A stretch of 64,000 nucleotides of DNA. It comes from Balaenoptera acutorostrata. Taxonomy: Eukaryota > Chordata > Mammalia > Artiodactyla > Balaenopteridae. The notes below the pieces were generated by a model. The model was given only the letters and a program-made list of their open reading frames with translations. It was not told where the DNA came from and ran no database searches. The stretch is from positions 39,843,239 through 39,907,238 of the forward strand of contig NC_080065.1 of the NCBI RefSeq assembly GCF_949987535.1. The letters run 5' to 3'. Made by a program: the position numbers and the translations under genes. Shown piece after piece: positions 48,320 to 61,154 of this stretch (positions are counted from its first letter, which is position 1; each line of letters starts with the position of its first letter).

Positions 48320-48960
48320 TGTCAAATGCTTATCGAGCCCTTAAATTTTGCCATGTCCCAGAGGCATAGAGAAGCATTAGACTTCTAATGGCCTTAGAAC
48401 GTATAGTCTAATGAAGAAGTCAAACATGTAAAGAAATGATTATAGTAAAATTAGGTAAGTGGAAAAAGGAATTTGGGAAAGACTATACCTACAGACTCAG
48501 AAAGACTTCAGAGAGGAGTTGATTTTTAACACAGTCTTGAAGGAGCGATAAGAAGTTTCCATATGGAGAAAAAAGGGAGAGGCACATTATTGAAATGTGA
48601 AATAGAATGTGAGTCAGTGTGGAGCAATGGCTATAGACCAGGGAGAGCTATTGTCAATTATGGAAGGATTCAAATTCTTCAGGCCTTTTATATGTAGTTA
48701 ATAAGCTTGAATTTTATCCTGATACTGATAACAAGTCAAGAAAGTTTTTGAATAAGGAAAACACAGGATCTCTTTTGCATGTGTGAAAGATAACCCTGGT
48801 ATGAGATACGTATTGGGTGGGTGAGAGTGATGTGGAGAGAAGACAGAGCTCTTAGGAGATTGCTGCAATAAACCTTAAGTAGAGACAATGAAATTTTGAA
48901 CATAAAGATAGTAGCGAAAGCATATTTAGACTACATTTGTAAGGTAAAATTGTGATTTAT
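48320..48960 (+). mobile_element. L2 3' region, sense
   Basis: 'aaatgcttatcgagccctta', 'cagagaggagttgattttta', 'gccttttatatgtagttaat' and 'ggagattgctgcaataaacc' follow the L2 3' region. About 640 bp, diverged. Confidence 0.6.
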
Positions 48961-48969
48961 GGATACAGA

Positions 48970-50060
48970 AGAGAATGAAGGTTATGCTGATGTTTCCAGC
49001 CATTGAGTAGGTGGTTTTGTCCTTAACTGAGCTACGAAAAAGGTGAATTCTTGGTGTTAGCAGAGCCAGGAAATAAACAAAGAGTAAGTCATTTGTAGCA
49101 AAAAAATAAGGTCTTCATTCTGTGACAGAGTTTGAAAAGAAGCTTCATAGAGAGTTGGAAATATGTTTAGAATTCAGTAAACCTGGGCTGGGGATACAGA
49201 AACTATAATAATGGTGAGCAAATACATGAAAAGCAAACCAAGCGTGGAATCCTTGCTAACACAGATAGCAAAAAGGAAAATGAAGAATGAAGAGCAAACA
49301 AAAGGTAGTGAGAAAGAATGGATTAAGAAATAGGAAGGAAAAAGGAGAGAGTGGAGTCATTGTAACCACAGGAGGAGAGAGTTTCAAGAAGGGAGAAATT
49401 TGGTATAATTCAACATTTATTTCTGGTAAAAAATGTCTTAGCAAACTTGGAAGTAAAGATTAGAATGAAGCTTTTGTAACATAATAGTGATATCTGTATC
49501 AAACCAAGAGTGACCAAAATTCATGCTCAAGAAAATATTTGAGTTAATCCTCTAAATCATTAATCATAGGAAGGTGCCTCATGTGCTGAATTATCTAAAA
49601 ACAACTTGGCAGCTACCCCAACTCCCTTCTGAGGTCGCTTTTGCACATTGCCAAGGAGAAGTCAGGAACTACAAATCCCTGAACACCTTTTCCACATGGG
49701 TCTGCATTAGAAAATGCAAATGGGAAGCACTCAGGTGAGATTTAGAGGGTAGAAAGTAAGGAAAGACTATTTTTCCCTGGAGGAAATTGCAATCACAGAC
49801 ATATAAAAAGAAAAAAATGTCAATACATGTTTTTGGATGAAAAGACAATATGATAAAGACGTAAAATCATCAGAATAGAAGTTATGTAAAAAAATTTCTT
49901 AGGTATATTTGGGGGTGAGGGAAAGATAATTTTATAAAGTGAAGCTAATGTGGAAAAATAAATTGGTAAAAGTAGTCAACAAAGAATAAGAAGAAAAATG
50001 AGAGAAAACTCACTGTATGAGATGACAGTGAATACTTAGAGAAATACTTATTGTTTTACA
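48970..50060. other. No gene recognised
   Basis: Purine-rich unique-looking DNA, possibly a continuation of L2 in its first part. The minus frame 49256-49444 is the complement of a purine-rich tract, not a gene. Confidence 0.4.
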
Positions 50061-50069
50061 ACAGGGTAG

Positions 50070-51130
50070 TATTTGTCAAAAAATGGAATATAATAAAGTG
50101 CTCTCAAATAGACTCAGATATACTTAATAGATTATAGTGTTAAAATGGTGGAATTCCAAATTAGTGGAGCAGGGATAATTATTCTCTAAATAGTGTTGGG
50201 GTCGTTTGGACACCAAATAAAATTAGGTGAAATCTTTCCTTCAGAGCATATACCAAAATAATTGGACATGAATTTAAGAACTGAATATAAAACACAAAAC
50301 AATAAAATGATGGGAAGATACTCTAAATTTTTAAAAATATTGGAGGTAGAAGGCCCTTCTAGGCATAAAAGCAAAAAATAACAGCTATTGTTTATTTAGC
50401 AATTTTTTTGTTCCAAACATTGTGTCAAGTTATCCACATGTAAAACTTATTTAATCCTCACAAGAATCCTACAGAATAATAGTAGTAGTTGTAATATTAG
50501 TACTGTAAACAAAATGAAACTTTACATGACAACCAGTGGATAATTTGTAATATATGTGGAAAAGGGATAATATATTTAATAAATAAACAGCACTTTCAAG
50601 TTAGTGAGAAGTAAATGAACTCATCATTAGTAAAATGGGCAAAGAATATAAACCGACAATTCTAAAAAGTAGAAATTCAAGTGGCCAATGATCACACAGA
50701 AACCCGTTCAATTGCACATGGTAGAACCTGTTTTGGTTGTCTTCATTCCTTTCATTGAACTCTCCTAAGAGTTCCCTCCCAAATGCCCTTGCAGCAGTGT
50801 TTGAACAATGTATAGTCAACTGGACCAGTGATGGGTGGGTATGTATCTAAACTGATCAAGGTCCTTCATCTACTAATTTACATTTAGGATATTTAGAAGT
50901 GCTTACCTAAAACTTTCAAAATAGTTTCAGAATAGAGCTTAAATAAATAATCAGTGTTATACATTAGAATATGTTTAAAATGGAAGTAATGGAAAATTAC
51001 CTTAAATGTTTAAAAATAGGTCATTTCTTTAAAAAATTATGGTATATGATTATGATATAATAGAATTCTATGGAGTCTTTAAAACTCCTATTTTGGAATA
51101 GGGACCAAAAATCCAATGCCTCTGTGGATC
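50070..51130 (+). mobile_element. Ancient L1 (L1M-type), ORF2 C-terminal region, sense
   Basis: 50110-50370 has the old L1 sentence ('attccaaattagtggagcag', 'accaaaataattggacatga', 'tggaggtagaaggcccttct'). 50620-50700 has 'aaaatgggcaaagaatataa' and 'attcaagtggccaatgatca'. 51030-51080 has 'ttatggtatatgattatgat' and 'ctatggagtctttaaaac'. No frame survives. A MIR-like fragment interrupts it at 50380-50510. Confidence 0.7.
50380..50510 (+). mobile_element. MIR fragment nested in old L1
   Basis: 'acagctattgtttatttagc', 'acttatttaatcctcacaag' and 'aatcctacagaataatagta' match the sense MIR core. Confidence 0.65.
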
Positions 51131-51689
51131 AGGCAGGATATATATATGAATGGAATAATTTTAGTACAAGCATATATGCATATATTCAGTGAGCTGTGGG
51201 GACCATGGTCAGCTAGAATGTTCATGTCCTTATCTAGAGGGCAAGTGGCTATTCAGTTGCAGCCATTTTTGCCTACCAAGGATGCAGACTGACTGTTGCC
51301 TGATCTTTTGATTTTCCAAGAAATGAAAATTTCTTAAATGTGAAAATTTCTAAATTTAAATTATTAGCTCAATTTAAAAATAAGAGATTTTTGGCAAACG
51401 AATCCAAATGGTATGCTAAATTCATCAGAGGTCAATAGTTTGTAATTTCTGTTTAGAAGAATATTCACTTCCCTAGTTGTGTGTTCATTATGCTTACTAT
51501 TTGTTCTTAAGTTTGAGAAATCTGGTTAAAATAGGTATCAGGAGGGAGTTCTCCTAAATCAGAAATAAGGCCAGCATGTCTGTTCACTCTAATGTTCTGA
51601 AGATTCTAGACAAAGTAATATCTAAAACTAAAGCAATAAGTAAAGAGAAACATAAATAAGCCATAAATATTGAGAGTATTCTTAGTTTT

Positions 51690-51960
51690 TACAGATGTTG
51701 TAACCCAGCAATTCCAGTTTTAAGAGTTATTCTTGAGGATATAGTGGGTAATTTGCAAAAAAGGGTGTTAATTCAGTTATATTTAACTAGAAAAAGTAGA
51801 AACAATCTAAGTATATAACCATGATTCGTGGGTTGAACAAATTTGGCACGTTCCTACATGAGATTTGCTACGTTAAAATATAGATGTGTGTGCATGTATT
51901 TCAACACGAATAAATATAACTAACATTTTAAAGTGAAATTCTTTAAAAATAGAATACACA
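51690..51960 (+). mobile_element. Ancient L1 fragment, ORF2 3' region, sense
   Basis: 'acccagcaattccagtttta', 'aaaagtagaaacaatctaag' and 'gggttgaacaaatttggcac' resemble the terminal coding region of old L1. Confidence 0.6.
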
Positions 51961-51964
51961 TTGA

Positions 51965-52600
51965 GCTTTTAAATTGCTTTTCTCTAGTGGTGGGATTTGA
52001 TTTTTCTTTTTCTGATTTATTTTTTACAGTGAGCACATGTTCTCCGTATAGTCAAACACTAATACTTTACATTTTATTTTTAAATCACGTTTTATTAATT
52101 TAATAGAATATAGATTTAATGAAATAGATTTGATTTTACTGAAGAATGAGTCTCCCACCTATTTAGTAAGCCATAATAAATCAAACCACTAAGAATTTTT
52201 TTGAAGAAAGGGGTGCTCAAGAGTGTCAAATAACCCAGAGCAGTCAGGAAAAATAACTACTGAGGAGTGTTTGTAGGATTTGGTCATTAGTAGGTCATTC
52301 ATTGAGACCCTTATAACTCTGCATTAAAAAGGGGGAGATTTGTTTCGTTTCTAAAATCAAAGAGATGTCATTTTTCCCTTGTCCAAAGAAACTTGTTCAG
52401 TTTTCATGTTGCTTGATAACGTAAAGAAAAGTTGCTGGGAATTGTTTATGTCGGTTAGCCTAAATTATATTTAATAAACATCTAATCAGACTTTGAAAGC
52501 ATTTATTATATACAGTCATTTTATAGGAGATATTGAATATTGTCCATAAATTAGTAATAATGATCACAAAGCATGTTAAAATTAAATATCTTAAAATACT
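51965..52600. other. No gene recognised
   Basis: AT-rich DNA without a supported feature. Confidence 0.45.
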
Positions 52601-52604
52601 CACT

Positions 52605-53070
52605 AATGCATTCCTTCATGTATTCATTCAACAAATATTAAATGGCTGCTATGTGCCAGGTGTTGTTTAGGTGTTGTGGATATTATGTACTCCTGCAACC
52701 TATATTCTAGTACGGGAAAGACAGACAATAAACAAAAGAGTAAAACATATAGTCAGGCTAATGGTGATAGTGCCCTCAGGAAAAGTAAATCCTAGAAGGG
52801 CAGGCTGTTCAGGGATGGGGCTGGGGTTGAACTGTTAAACAGGGCAGTCCTGGTCTGTCACACTGAAAAGGGGCCTTTGTACAAAGCCTTCACAGAAGTA
52901 AGGGAATGAGTTATTCTGAATCTGCAGGAAGAGTGATACTGGAGAACAGCAAGGGCCGACCTTTGTGAAGATTCTAGTTTTCCTCTTGATGCCACAGGAA
53001 GTCACTGGAGGATTTTAAGCAGAATAGTAGTTGACACCTCTGACTAAGGTTTGAAAAGGCTCATTCATAC
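52605..53070 (+). mobile_element. L2 3' region, sense
   Basis: 'tattcattcaacaaatatta', 'ggctgctatgtgccaggtgt', 'attctagtacgggaaagaca' and 'gacaataaacaaaagagtaa' are the L2 3' sentence, continuing to 'ggaggattttaagcagaata'. Confidence 0.75.
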
Positions 53071-53074
53071 TGCC

Positions 53075-53955
53075 CTGTTAAGAACAGAGTTTACAGAAGC
53101 ATGCAAGTCACCTTTCATTGCCCCTCCATATCCATTCTCTGCCCTTCCCTGCCCTGTGTGCCTAGGGCTACCTTGCCTTCTGCTTCCAAATGTATGTGTG
53201 CAGAGGGAGGTGTTTGCAGTAGATCTGTAAGAGGGTGAGAGAGGTTTGGGTATTTTTCTCTTCGGCTGCCCTCCCTGCCAAGTAATGGTTTTTGGTAGTA
53301 TCTAAAATAAGCCACTGCTCATGTGATTTAAAATATTAAGTAACTATCATAGGTTTGTAAAGACTTAATGATGGTTAGTGTTTGGTTATATGTAGGTCCA
53401 GTATCTCTTGGTATTATTTGTAATCAAAATTTTAAGTGCACTTTTTAAAAGCTGCCCCTCAATCCATTTCTTCTTTTATAAAGCTGCATGCCAGTGGCCA
53501 TGGGACAGGTTCTATTTCTGCTGGAGTTTCTTTGGTTAGATATCTTCTTGATCATACCCTTAACGGCAGCAGAGGAAAGCCAGTCCTCTGCCCTTGCCAT
53601 TTTGGGAGGTCTGCACAGCAGTACGCCATGGCACTCCACCCACGTTTTTACCCATAAGAAAAATATACACAAATAATAAGAAACTGCTGCTGCTTTCCTA
53701 CACTGGGGCAGTGACAAATTTAGCCCATAACTCCTGCTCATGGACCTTGTGTTCCACACTAAAACTTGGGGAAAAACTCTGTTGGTGGGTCCAGTTGAGT
53801 ATGTTCATTTCCCTTTTTACTATAGGGGAAAAACAGTATTTTCCCTCTTTGGGCAAATTTCTCTTGCAGCTTGAATTTACTGGTGGCCTTTAAAAAAGAC
53901 CAGTTCCACAGTTAACATTTCTTCTCCCCATCTGGGCTCAGTTATCATTCAGGTT
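53075..53955. other. No gene recognised; moderately GC-rich unique DNA
   Basis: Several overlapping frames of 60-104 codons on both strands (53115-53893) reflect few stops in a GC-richer interval. None shows a domain. Confidence 0.4.
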
Positions 53956-53957
53956 CA

Positions 53958-54140
53958 TTTTTTTTTTTTTTTTTCCAAATTGGTTTTCTTATTCTTGGTC
54001 TGCGGCTGACTTCCCTTTGGGAGGCTGGCGATACCGCCCAGTAACTGGAATGAATGCCTGATTAAAGATTGCAGCTAATGACGTTTGGGATGGACATGAT
54101 ATTGTTATGCTTTCATGTCTCTTTTTTTTTCTTCTAATAG
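53958..54140 (-). other. CpG-rich pocket beside a 17-T run; possible antisense retrocopy tail
   Basis: On the minus strand an open frame ending FNQAFIPVTGRYRQPPKGKS, then AADQE and a stop, is followed 17 nt later by 17 A residues. This is the layout of a 3'-truncated-UTR retrocopy. I do not recognise the protein. Five or so CpGs lie within about 80 bp in a CpG-poor region. No target-site duplication was found. Alternatively a short conserved or unmethylated element beside an expanded T run. Confidence 0.25.
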
Positions 54141-54144
54141 TTTC

Positions 54145-55550
54145 TTATTAGTTAAAACCTTAACTAATGCATGTGAGTTTCTTGGAAATATTAAAACATT
54201 TCTTTTTATCTACTATACTTTAATGCCAGATTGTGTGTAGACTAGTGACCCAGAAAAGCCATTTACTAATATATGGTGTGTAATTTAGCCAAACTGGTTT
54301 GATTACATTGCTGGGTATGATTTAGGCCCATGGAAGAGTCAACCAGCAATTTGATTGAAGCCACACTCTGCCTTGTCCTCCAAAGATCAGAACAGAAGAC
54401 TTAATTAGCCTGGTTGATTAAGCAAAAATCTAGTTTTTTTTTGGTTACCTGGAAGACTGTATATCACAGGAGTCAATATGGACTTGAACATTATTTTTTT
54501 AAAAAAAGAATAACAATCACAGGAACATAACTACATCTTCTTTTCTATTTTTTCAATTAGCTTTATAATGACACAGCATATATTTTTGATCCAGTGGTAG
54601 AGACTGCTCCTGAATTATTTTGGGGGTCAAAATGAATCTTAATTCATTTGAGTCATGGTCTATTCACTCCTAGCTACTTTAGGCACCCATTTTGGAAAAG
54701 GGTTTGTAATTTTTGTCCTTGGCTGGGGCATTGGAAGGCATCTTTCAGAGATTAAAAAGTGGACTTGAATAAATTGGAGTTCATGTTATTGATATCTTTG
54801 GGAGAATAATCTTTTCTACTAACATCTATTTGCCAAAGAGTTGAAATGATAGTCTAGATTATGAAAATGTCTTTTAACAAAATAATTAGAGAAATGCTAT
54901 TCATTTTACGTTGGAAGACATGGTATAGAGAAACTTTTAGAGGAATTACTCTACTGTATACCACTTTTCCTCCTACTCTTACTGGATTGACTTTATCTCC
55001 TTGGGCTCCTTAGGAGTAACCTCTGCCAGCTCAATACTAACAACTCTTTTTAAACTTTCCTGTTCATATCTTCACTGGAGACATTGCTGAAGTGTGATCT
55101 TTTTCTTCACTGCTTATTAAGAAAATAACCAGATTATTTTTCACACAATGTGGAACAGGAGAAATTGTACTGTTACCTTTTAGTTGGTCCTTTATTCTGA
55201 TGTCCTAATTCTAAAGTCTTTATTTTTGTTAAAAGAAGAATCTTTTCTATCTGCAGGGACTTTTTGAGCTTCTTTACTTGGACTTTTTTGTTTGATTTGG
55301 TTTGTTTTTTGATTAGAAGAGAGAACAAGAAGAGGGGAAATATGATCATCTGTGTGTTAACTTTTTCCTGACAATGTCCATGTTTTGATAGATGAACCCC
55401 AGAATACTCTAAAAGATAACATATCTGGTTTGTGCTCTCACAGAAAGGAAAAAAAAGAAGGAAATGTCAGATGTGTTAGGATATATTCTACAAATTTTGT
55501 GGGTATTATCTTTAATGCCATGTTATTAAGTTATTAGGATGTATTGGGAT
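54145..55550. other. No gene recognised; unique DNA
   Basis: No repeats or frames supported. A plausible place for non-coding conserved elements, but nothing decisive is visible. Confidence 0.4.
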
Positions 55551-55554
55551 GTAG

Positions 55555-55665
55555 TATAAATAGCCCTGGGCTTGAAATCCAGAAGACCTGTGTTGTGGTC
55601 CGAGTTTTGCTACTCATAACCTAAGCTAATCATCTTGCCTCTTTGCAAATTAAAATGACAGCAGA
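55555..55665 (-). mobile_element. MIR fragment, antisense
   Basis: 'agccctgggcttgaaatcca', 'gaagacctgtgttgtggtcc' and 'gctactcataacctaagcta' match the antisense MIR 5' half. Confidence 0.65.
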
Positions 55666-55669
55666 AAAG

Positions 55670-57178
55670 ATGAGTTACTCTCCCAAAGAGATTACTAAAA
55701 TCTACCCTGGTTTATTGTAGACTTGAACTTGATTGAATCTAGCTACTCTCACCTTATTTAATAGGGGAACCACACCAAATAACATACTATAGAACAAGAG
55801 ATCTTCACAAAGCAATTTAGAAAATACTGCAATAGATGGTCACTCTGTTTAGCTTTAACATTTATTATTCCATGATTTTCTATAACAGCTAAAGTCAGAA
55901 ACTATATTGTTTCAGTTTTGGTGCCTTTCCTGATTATAGATCTTTTCTAAATGGATGTAGGAAAAGGGATTTCAGGAATGGAACTTCGGCTAGCAAAGAT
56001 GGGAAGAGTTGGTATCCTTCCATTTATCTAGCTCTGTGTCCTGAATCTTAAAGATGTTAAATAATATTGTTGCCAATTAGAGAATTGCTTTCAAATGAGA
56101 GGAATTAAACCTTAACATTACCTGGTTTAAGCAACCACTGGTTGGTCTTTTTATGGAAGAAGAGAACAAAGGAGTTTTAACTTATCTTAGAACTCTTCTT
56201 GAATGTTATTCTAGCACATTTTTTATATTTAACTAAACCCCAAACTACCAAAATTTTTAGAGGTCTCTGTGCTTCTTTCTTAGCATTTGCTTACTCTGGG
56301 AACATAGATTTTATAGGATGGCTTTTCTTTTTGATCCATGTTAAAGCAATCATGAAAAGTGAGCCATCATAAAAACTGTTTTTTCAAAGCAGATGATGTG
56401 ACTGGTCTCATAAAGGTGAGTGGGTGGAGGAAGGAGCTAAATAATACTGACCATAATTCAGTTAGCTTTGTAATCAAGACTAAATGGAGATCAAAAAGGA
56501 GGAAATGGGGATTTAGTCTTCACACAAATAAAATGTTTCAAAAGCAAGAGACAACTGAATGAAATTGAATAGGCTACAGAGAAAGCGTAAGGAAATGATA
56601 GGAGTGGAGACGGATGGAAGAAAGAATAATTCTAAGAAATAAATTACTTAGGGGGATATACTTGCTGTTTAAGTGGAACTTCAGAAAAACTCAAGTATTA
56701 ATGCGTGTAGTAGCACCCAAGAAGTTTAGTAAGAAATTAAAATGGTTCAAAAAAGGAAACAACTGAGAACTTGTGAATGTCCTTTTTCTCTACTTTTTAC
56801 CCCTTCTCCTGTACTCCCTATCCCTAACTATTGAACAATTCTAAGTTCAGTTTGTAGTACTTGCATCTCATTGGGTCTAAATGAATAATTAGACACCTTA
56901 GTCAACTATGATTTTCTGAATATAATTTTCAGTACTATTCAATTTCACAGGTAAATTAGTTATGTAAATATGACAATGCTTCACCATCAGTTTTAATTTT
57001 TCTCTTTATTTTTCTGCCTCTGGCAAAAATTTCAAGCAATTCTTAAGGAAATAATAACAAAAAAGAGTCTCCTCCAACAGTACTATAGCCCCCATTGTAT
57101 TTTTGTTTTTCCCAACAATAGAATTGAAAGAATTTTACATTGAACACTTATGTGCTTAAAACATAGTCTACAATTAAC
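55670..57178. other. No gene recognised; unique DNA
   Basis: No supported coding region; the plus frame 56359-56562 has no recognisable features. Confidence 0.4.
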
Positions 57179-57196
57179 ATTTTACTATACTCTCTT

Positions 57197-57924
57197 TTTT
57201 TTTTAAACATCTTTATTGGAGTATAATTGCTTTACAATGGTGTGTTCGTTTCTGCTTTATAACAAAGTGAATCAGCTATACATATACATATATCCCCATA
57301 TCTCCTCCCTCTTGCGTCTCCCTCCCACCCTCCCTATCCCACCCCACTAGGTGGTCACAAAGCACCGAACTGATCTCCCTGTGCTATGCGGCTGCTTCCC
57401 ACTAGCTATCTATTTTACATTTGGTAGTGTATATATGTCCATGCCACTCTCTCACTTCGTCCCAGCTTACCCTTTCCCCTCCCTGTGTCCTCAAGTCCAT
57501 TCTCTACGTCTGCGTCTTTATTGCTGTTCTGCCCCTAGGTTCTTCAGAACCATTTTTTTTTTTAAGATTCCATATATGTGTGTTAGCATATGGTATTTGT
57601 TTTTCTCTTTCTAACTTACTTCACTCTGTATGGCAGACCCTAGGTCCATGCACCTCACTACAAATAACTCAATTTCATTTCTTTTTATGGCTGAGTAATA
57701 TTCCATTGTATATATGTGCCACATCTTCTTTATTCATTCATCTGTCGACAGACACTTAGGTTGCTTCCATGTCCTGGCTATTGTAGATAGTGCTGCAATG
57801 AACATTGGGGTGAGTGTGAGTTTTTGAATTATGGTTTTCTCAGGGTATATGCCCAGTAGTGGGATTGCTGGGTCGTATTGTAGTTCTATTTTTAGTTTTT
57901 TAAGGAACCTCCATACTGTTCTCC
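57197..57924 (-). mobile_element. L1 3' end, antisense, 5'-truncated, with target-site duplication
   Basis: Begins with poly-T and 'catctttattggagtataat', runs through the full 3'UTR and ends in the last ORF2 codons ('taaggaacctccatactgtt'). ATTTTACTATACTCTCTT (57179-57196) and ATTTTGCTATACTTTCTT (57925-57942) form an 18-bp duplication with two differences. The plus frames 57351-57759 are shadows of the 3'UTR. The same 3'UTR frame appears at 44593 and 15.8 kb. Confidence 0.93.
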
Positions 57925-57949
57925 ATTTTGCTATACTTTCTTAAACACT

Positions 57950-59260
57950 TATATATCCATCTCTCCTATTAATCTAACTTAATTTGGATGCATTTCAAAG
58001 CAAATTGCAGATATATTTCCTCTTAAATATTTTAGCATACTTAACTAATTTTGATACTCATTAGTATCAGATTATTAGCATTGTACTTGACTACTTTTTA
58101 CCTTTGATGAATAATTTATATACAGTGAAATACAGTTATTAGTGTATATATGCTGGATTTTTACAAATGCATGTACATATGTAATCCAAATTCATTTCCA
58201 GCCACAGAATATTATCATCAGCCAGAAAGTTTCTTCATGATTCTTTCCAGTCTTACTTGCTTCATAGAGGCAAACGCTGACCCTCCTTTTGTCATTATAG
58301 TTTTGTCATTCTAGAATTTCATGTAAATGGAATCACGCAGAATGTTGTCATTTATGTTTGGCTCTTTTTCTCCTTCCGTCAGCATAATATATTTAATTTG
58401 AGCCATGTTTGGTACATCACTTGTTTCCTTTTACTGATCTGAGTGCTTGGTATATTACTGTTTGTTTATCCATTTACTTATTGGTGAACACTTAGCTTTT
58501 TCATGTTTTTAGTCATCATCAATAAAGCTTCTATATTTTAATATTTTGGGGGACTTAACGTTTTTACTTCTCTTGGATAAATACCTAGGACTTTTACTGT
58601 TAGGTCATAGAGTATGTATATGTTTAGTTTTGTAAGAAATTGTCATAGCTTTTCCAAAATGGTTGTACATTTTACAATGCCACCAAAAATATATATGAGA
58701 ATTCCAGGTGCTCTGATGACAACACCTGATGTTACATCCTTTAGTTTTAGTCGTTCTGGTAAGTGTATAGTGGTATTTTGATTTTAATTGACATTTTCCT
58801 AATAGCTAATGATTTTGAGCAGTTTTTCATGGACTTCTTGGCCACTCTTTCATGTTATTTTGGGTTATTTGTCTGTTTATTATTGAGTTGGAAGAGTTAT
58901 TTATGCTGTATATCAGTGTTTTGTCAGATATATGTTTTACAAGTATTTTCTCCTACTCCATGCCTCACCCATTTATTTCCTTAACAATATCTTTTGATGA
59001 GTAGTGATTTTTGAATATGATAAAGTCAAATTTCTTGTTTTTTAAAATGGTTATTATTTTCTGTGACCTGTCTAGGAAACTTGTGGGCCAAGCCCCTTTC
59101 ACAAAGAGAGTCTCTTATGTTTCTTTCTAAAAGCTTTATGGTTTTAGCTTTTATGTTTGGGCCTAGGATCCACATTAAATTAATCTTTGCGTGGGGTGAG
59201 ATGGGGCCCCCATTATATTTAACATGTTCCTATTGACTTAGGCTCATAATTTATTATCTT
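57950..59260 (-). mobile_element. Ancient L1 (L1M-type), antisense 3'UTR and ORF2 C-terminus
   Basis: 'tttcaaagcaaattgcagat' (57993 on), 'atgtaaatggaatcacgcag', 'ggttgtacattttacaatgc', 'ctaatgattttgagcagttt' and 'tgggcctaggatccacatta' follow the old antisense L1 order from 3'UTR into ORF2. Broken everywhere. The younger L1 at 57197 lies directly before it. Confidence 0.8.
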
Positions 59261-59409
59261 GTACTGTATTGTGTGGTAAAATTCTCATTGTCTACTATTT
59301 CTTCCTCAATGATATAATGTGTTTTCTCCAACAGTAAATATCTCCTTTCAGTTTATGGGTTGTGATCTCCTGTGATTTGGGAGATCAGATGGTCATGCTT
59401 GGCATAATT

Positions 59410-60960
59410 ATTTATTCATCCCACAAACATTTATTGAGTATACACACTGCAATGTATTGTGACAATTGCTATAAATAAGAAAAGGAATAAGACCCTGTGC
59501 TTGCCTCGATAGGAAAATGTTTAGTGAGGACACATATAAGTAAATAGGCAATTGTAATAGAACAATCTCTATTTAAAGATGATAAGGTATGCAAAGAACT
59601 GTGAGGGCACAGACAAAGAACACCTAATGCAGAGTTTAGAATCAGGAGATTTCCTATAATAGGTGATTTCAGTGCTTTGACAAGAAGAATAAATAAGAAG
59701 ATTTAAGTGGGCAACAAGGGGTTATCAAGACTCCTGCTCTCAAAACCTTATTGATGAGTAAGCAAAATGAGATAAATGTACATATCTACAGTAGAGACAA
59801 AGATATAAACTTTTGAGAATTTGAGATTTCAGGATGGAAAAAAATGTCTCCCACAGTACACAGGTGTGTATGTGGAGAACTTTATGGGGGAGGTAGCATT
59901 TGAGCTGGGTCACGGTGTTGTTTCAGAGATTAAATGAATTAATAAATACACAGTGCTTAGGATGGTACCTGACATGTTGTAAGTGTTGGTAATAATCATT
60001 GTATTATTATTATTGAAGTATATATATAGAACTTGAATATTTACACTGAGGAAAAACATTTTAAATGTTTTCCCATGACAAATATTTTAAACTGTTCATA
60101 AGGTTTATGGAGTGAACACTGAGCTTGGAATTCAAGAAATATTTAGGAATTGGAAAATAATTCATTTTGACTGGAAGAGACTAGGTTTCAGTAATGTTGG
60201 AAAGGTCGTATGGGTACAACAAACGGAGAGCTTTGGAAAGCAGGGTGAGCATTTGGATTTTACTTTGGTCATGATGGGAGCCATTGTGGATTACTTGTCT
60301 TTTTTTTTTTTTTTTTGGGTCCACAGAGGGAAGAGCAAAAAACTACACACATCCTTGTGTAGAATTTAGACTTAGGGAATGGTAGGAGCCAGAGAAACAG
60401 AGACATAAGGAGTGATCACATGGATAGAAGAAGAACCAGGATGGTTACTGTCCGGAAAGGATTGTTGGCCAACAATCCTAATACCACTGAGTGACTGAGA
60501 AAGATGAAAACTAAAAAAAAAAAAAAAATTGGAGTTAGCAGTTTGCCTATACTTTAATGACTGTTGAAAGAGCAGTTTAAGCAGAGTGATGGAGCTGGGG
60601 ATCAGATTTCAAGGGATTAACAGTGGTTTAGGAGTGGAAACTAAACGCAAGTATAGTTTATTTGGAAAAAGATAGATGGTAAAAATAAAAGTAAAGAGGG
60701 AGATATGATAATAGCTTGAAAGAGTAGCAGAACTGAGCTTAGAATGTTAAGGCATGACAGTATTTGTAGATTGAGTCAGGAGAGAGAGAAGAGAGAAAGA
60801 GTGAGTGCCCATGAGTGAGGAGATTGTATTGAAAATAGAGGAAGGATTTTTTTTTTTTTCTGGGAAAAATGTCCAGAGGAGACAGGAAGAAAAGAGAACA
60901 AAGGCATAAGTGTAAGCATCGCCATTGGAGAGACGTTTTATTCTCTGACAGGAGGAAGGA
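59410..60960 (+). mobile_element. L2 mosaic, sense
   Basis: 59410-59660 begins 'attcatcccacaaacattta' and 'ttgagtatacacactgcaat'. 59730-59900 repeats a similar L2 segment ('ttatgggggaggtagcattt', 'gagctgggtcacgg'). 60110-60300 and 60560-60960 look like the purine-rich L2 middle. Two or more fragments, edges unclear. Contains T runs at 60300 and 60850 and an A run at 60513. Confidence 0.5.
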
Positions 60961-61154
60961 AGAAAACACAGGAAATGAAGACAAGATAATGATATAAAAA
61001 AATGTGAAAGGGAAGAGATTTGAAGATATTCATATAGACAGCTTATCAGAAAGTTGGAGGCAAGTCCATCCAGAGGGCAAAAATATACAGATAGAATTTA
61101 GAGCTGAGGAGATGGAAATTGCTTTGAAATGAATTCTGTGGTAAATGTATTAGG

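Noticed and set aside
53445..53893. Overlapping frames on both strands suggesting coding exons
   Set aside because: Open on several frames at once because of fewer stops in a GC-richer interval. No domain and no convincing splice-site pairs.
54121..54140. Polypyrimidine tract followed by 'ctaatag' as a 3' splice site on the plus strand
   Set aside because: It resembles an acceptor, but the following sequence has early stops and no matching donor or coding content could be found.
57351..57759. Plus-strand frames of 87 and 112 codons, similar to one at 44593
   Set aside because: They recur because both loci are antisense L1 3'UTR. The similarity is that of the repeat, not of a gene family.
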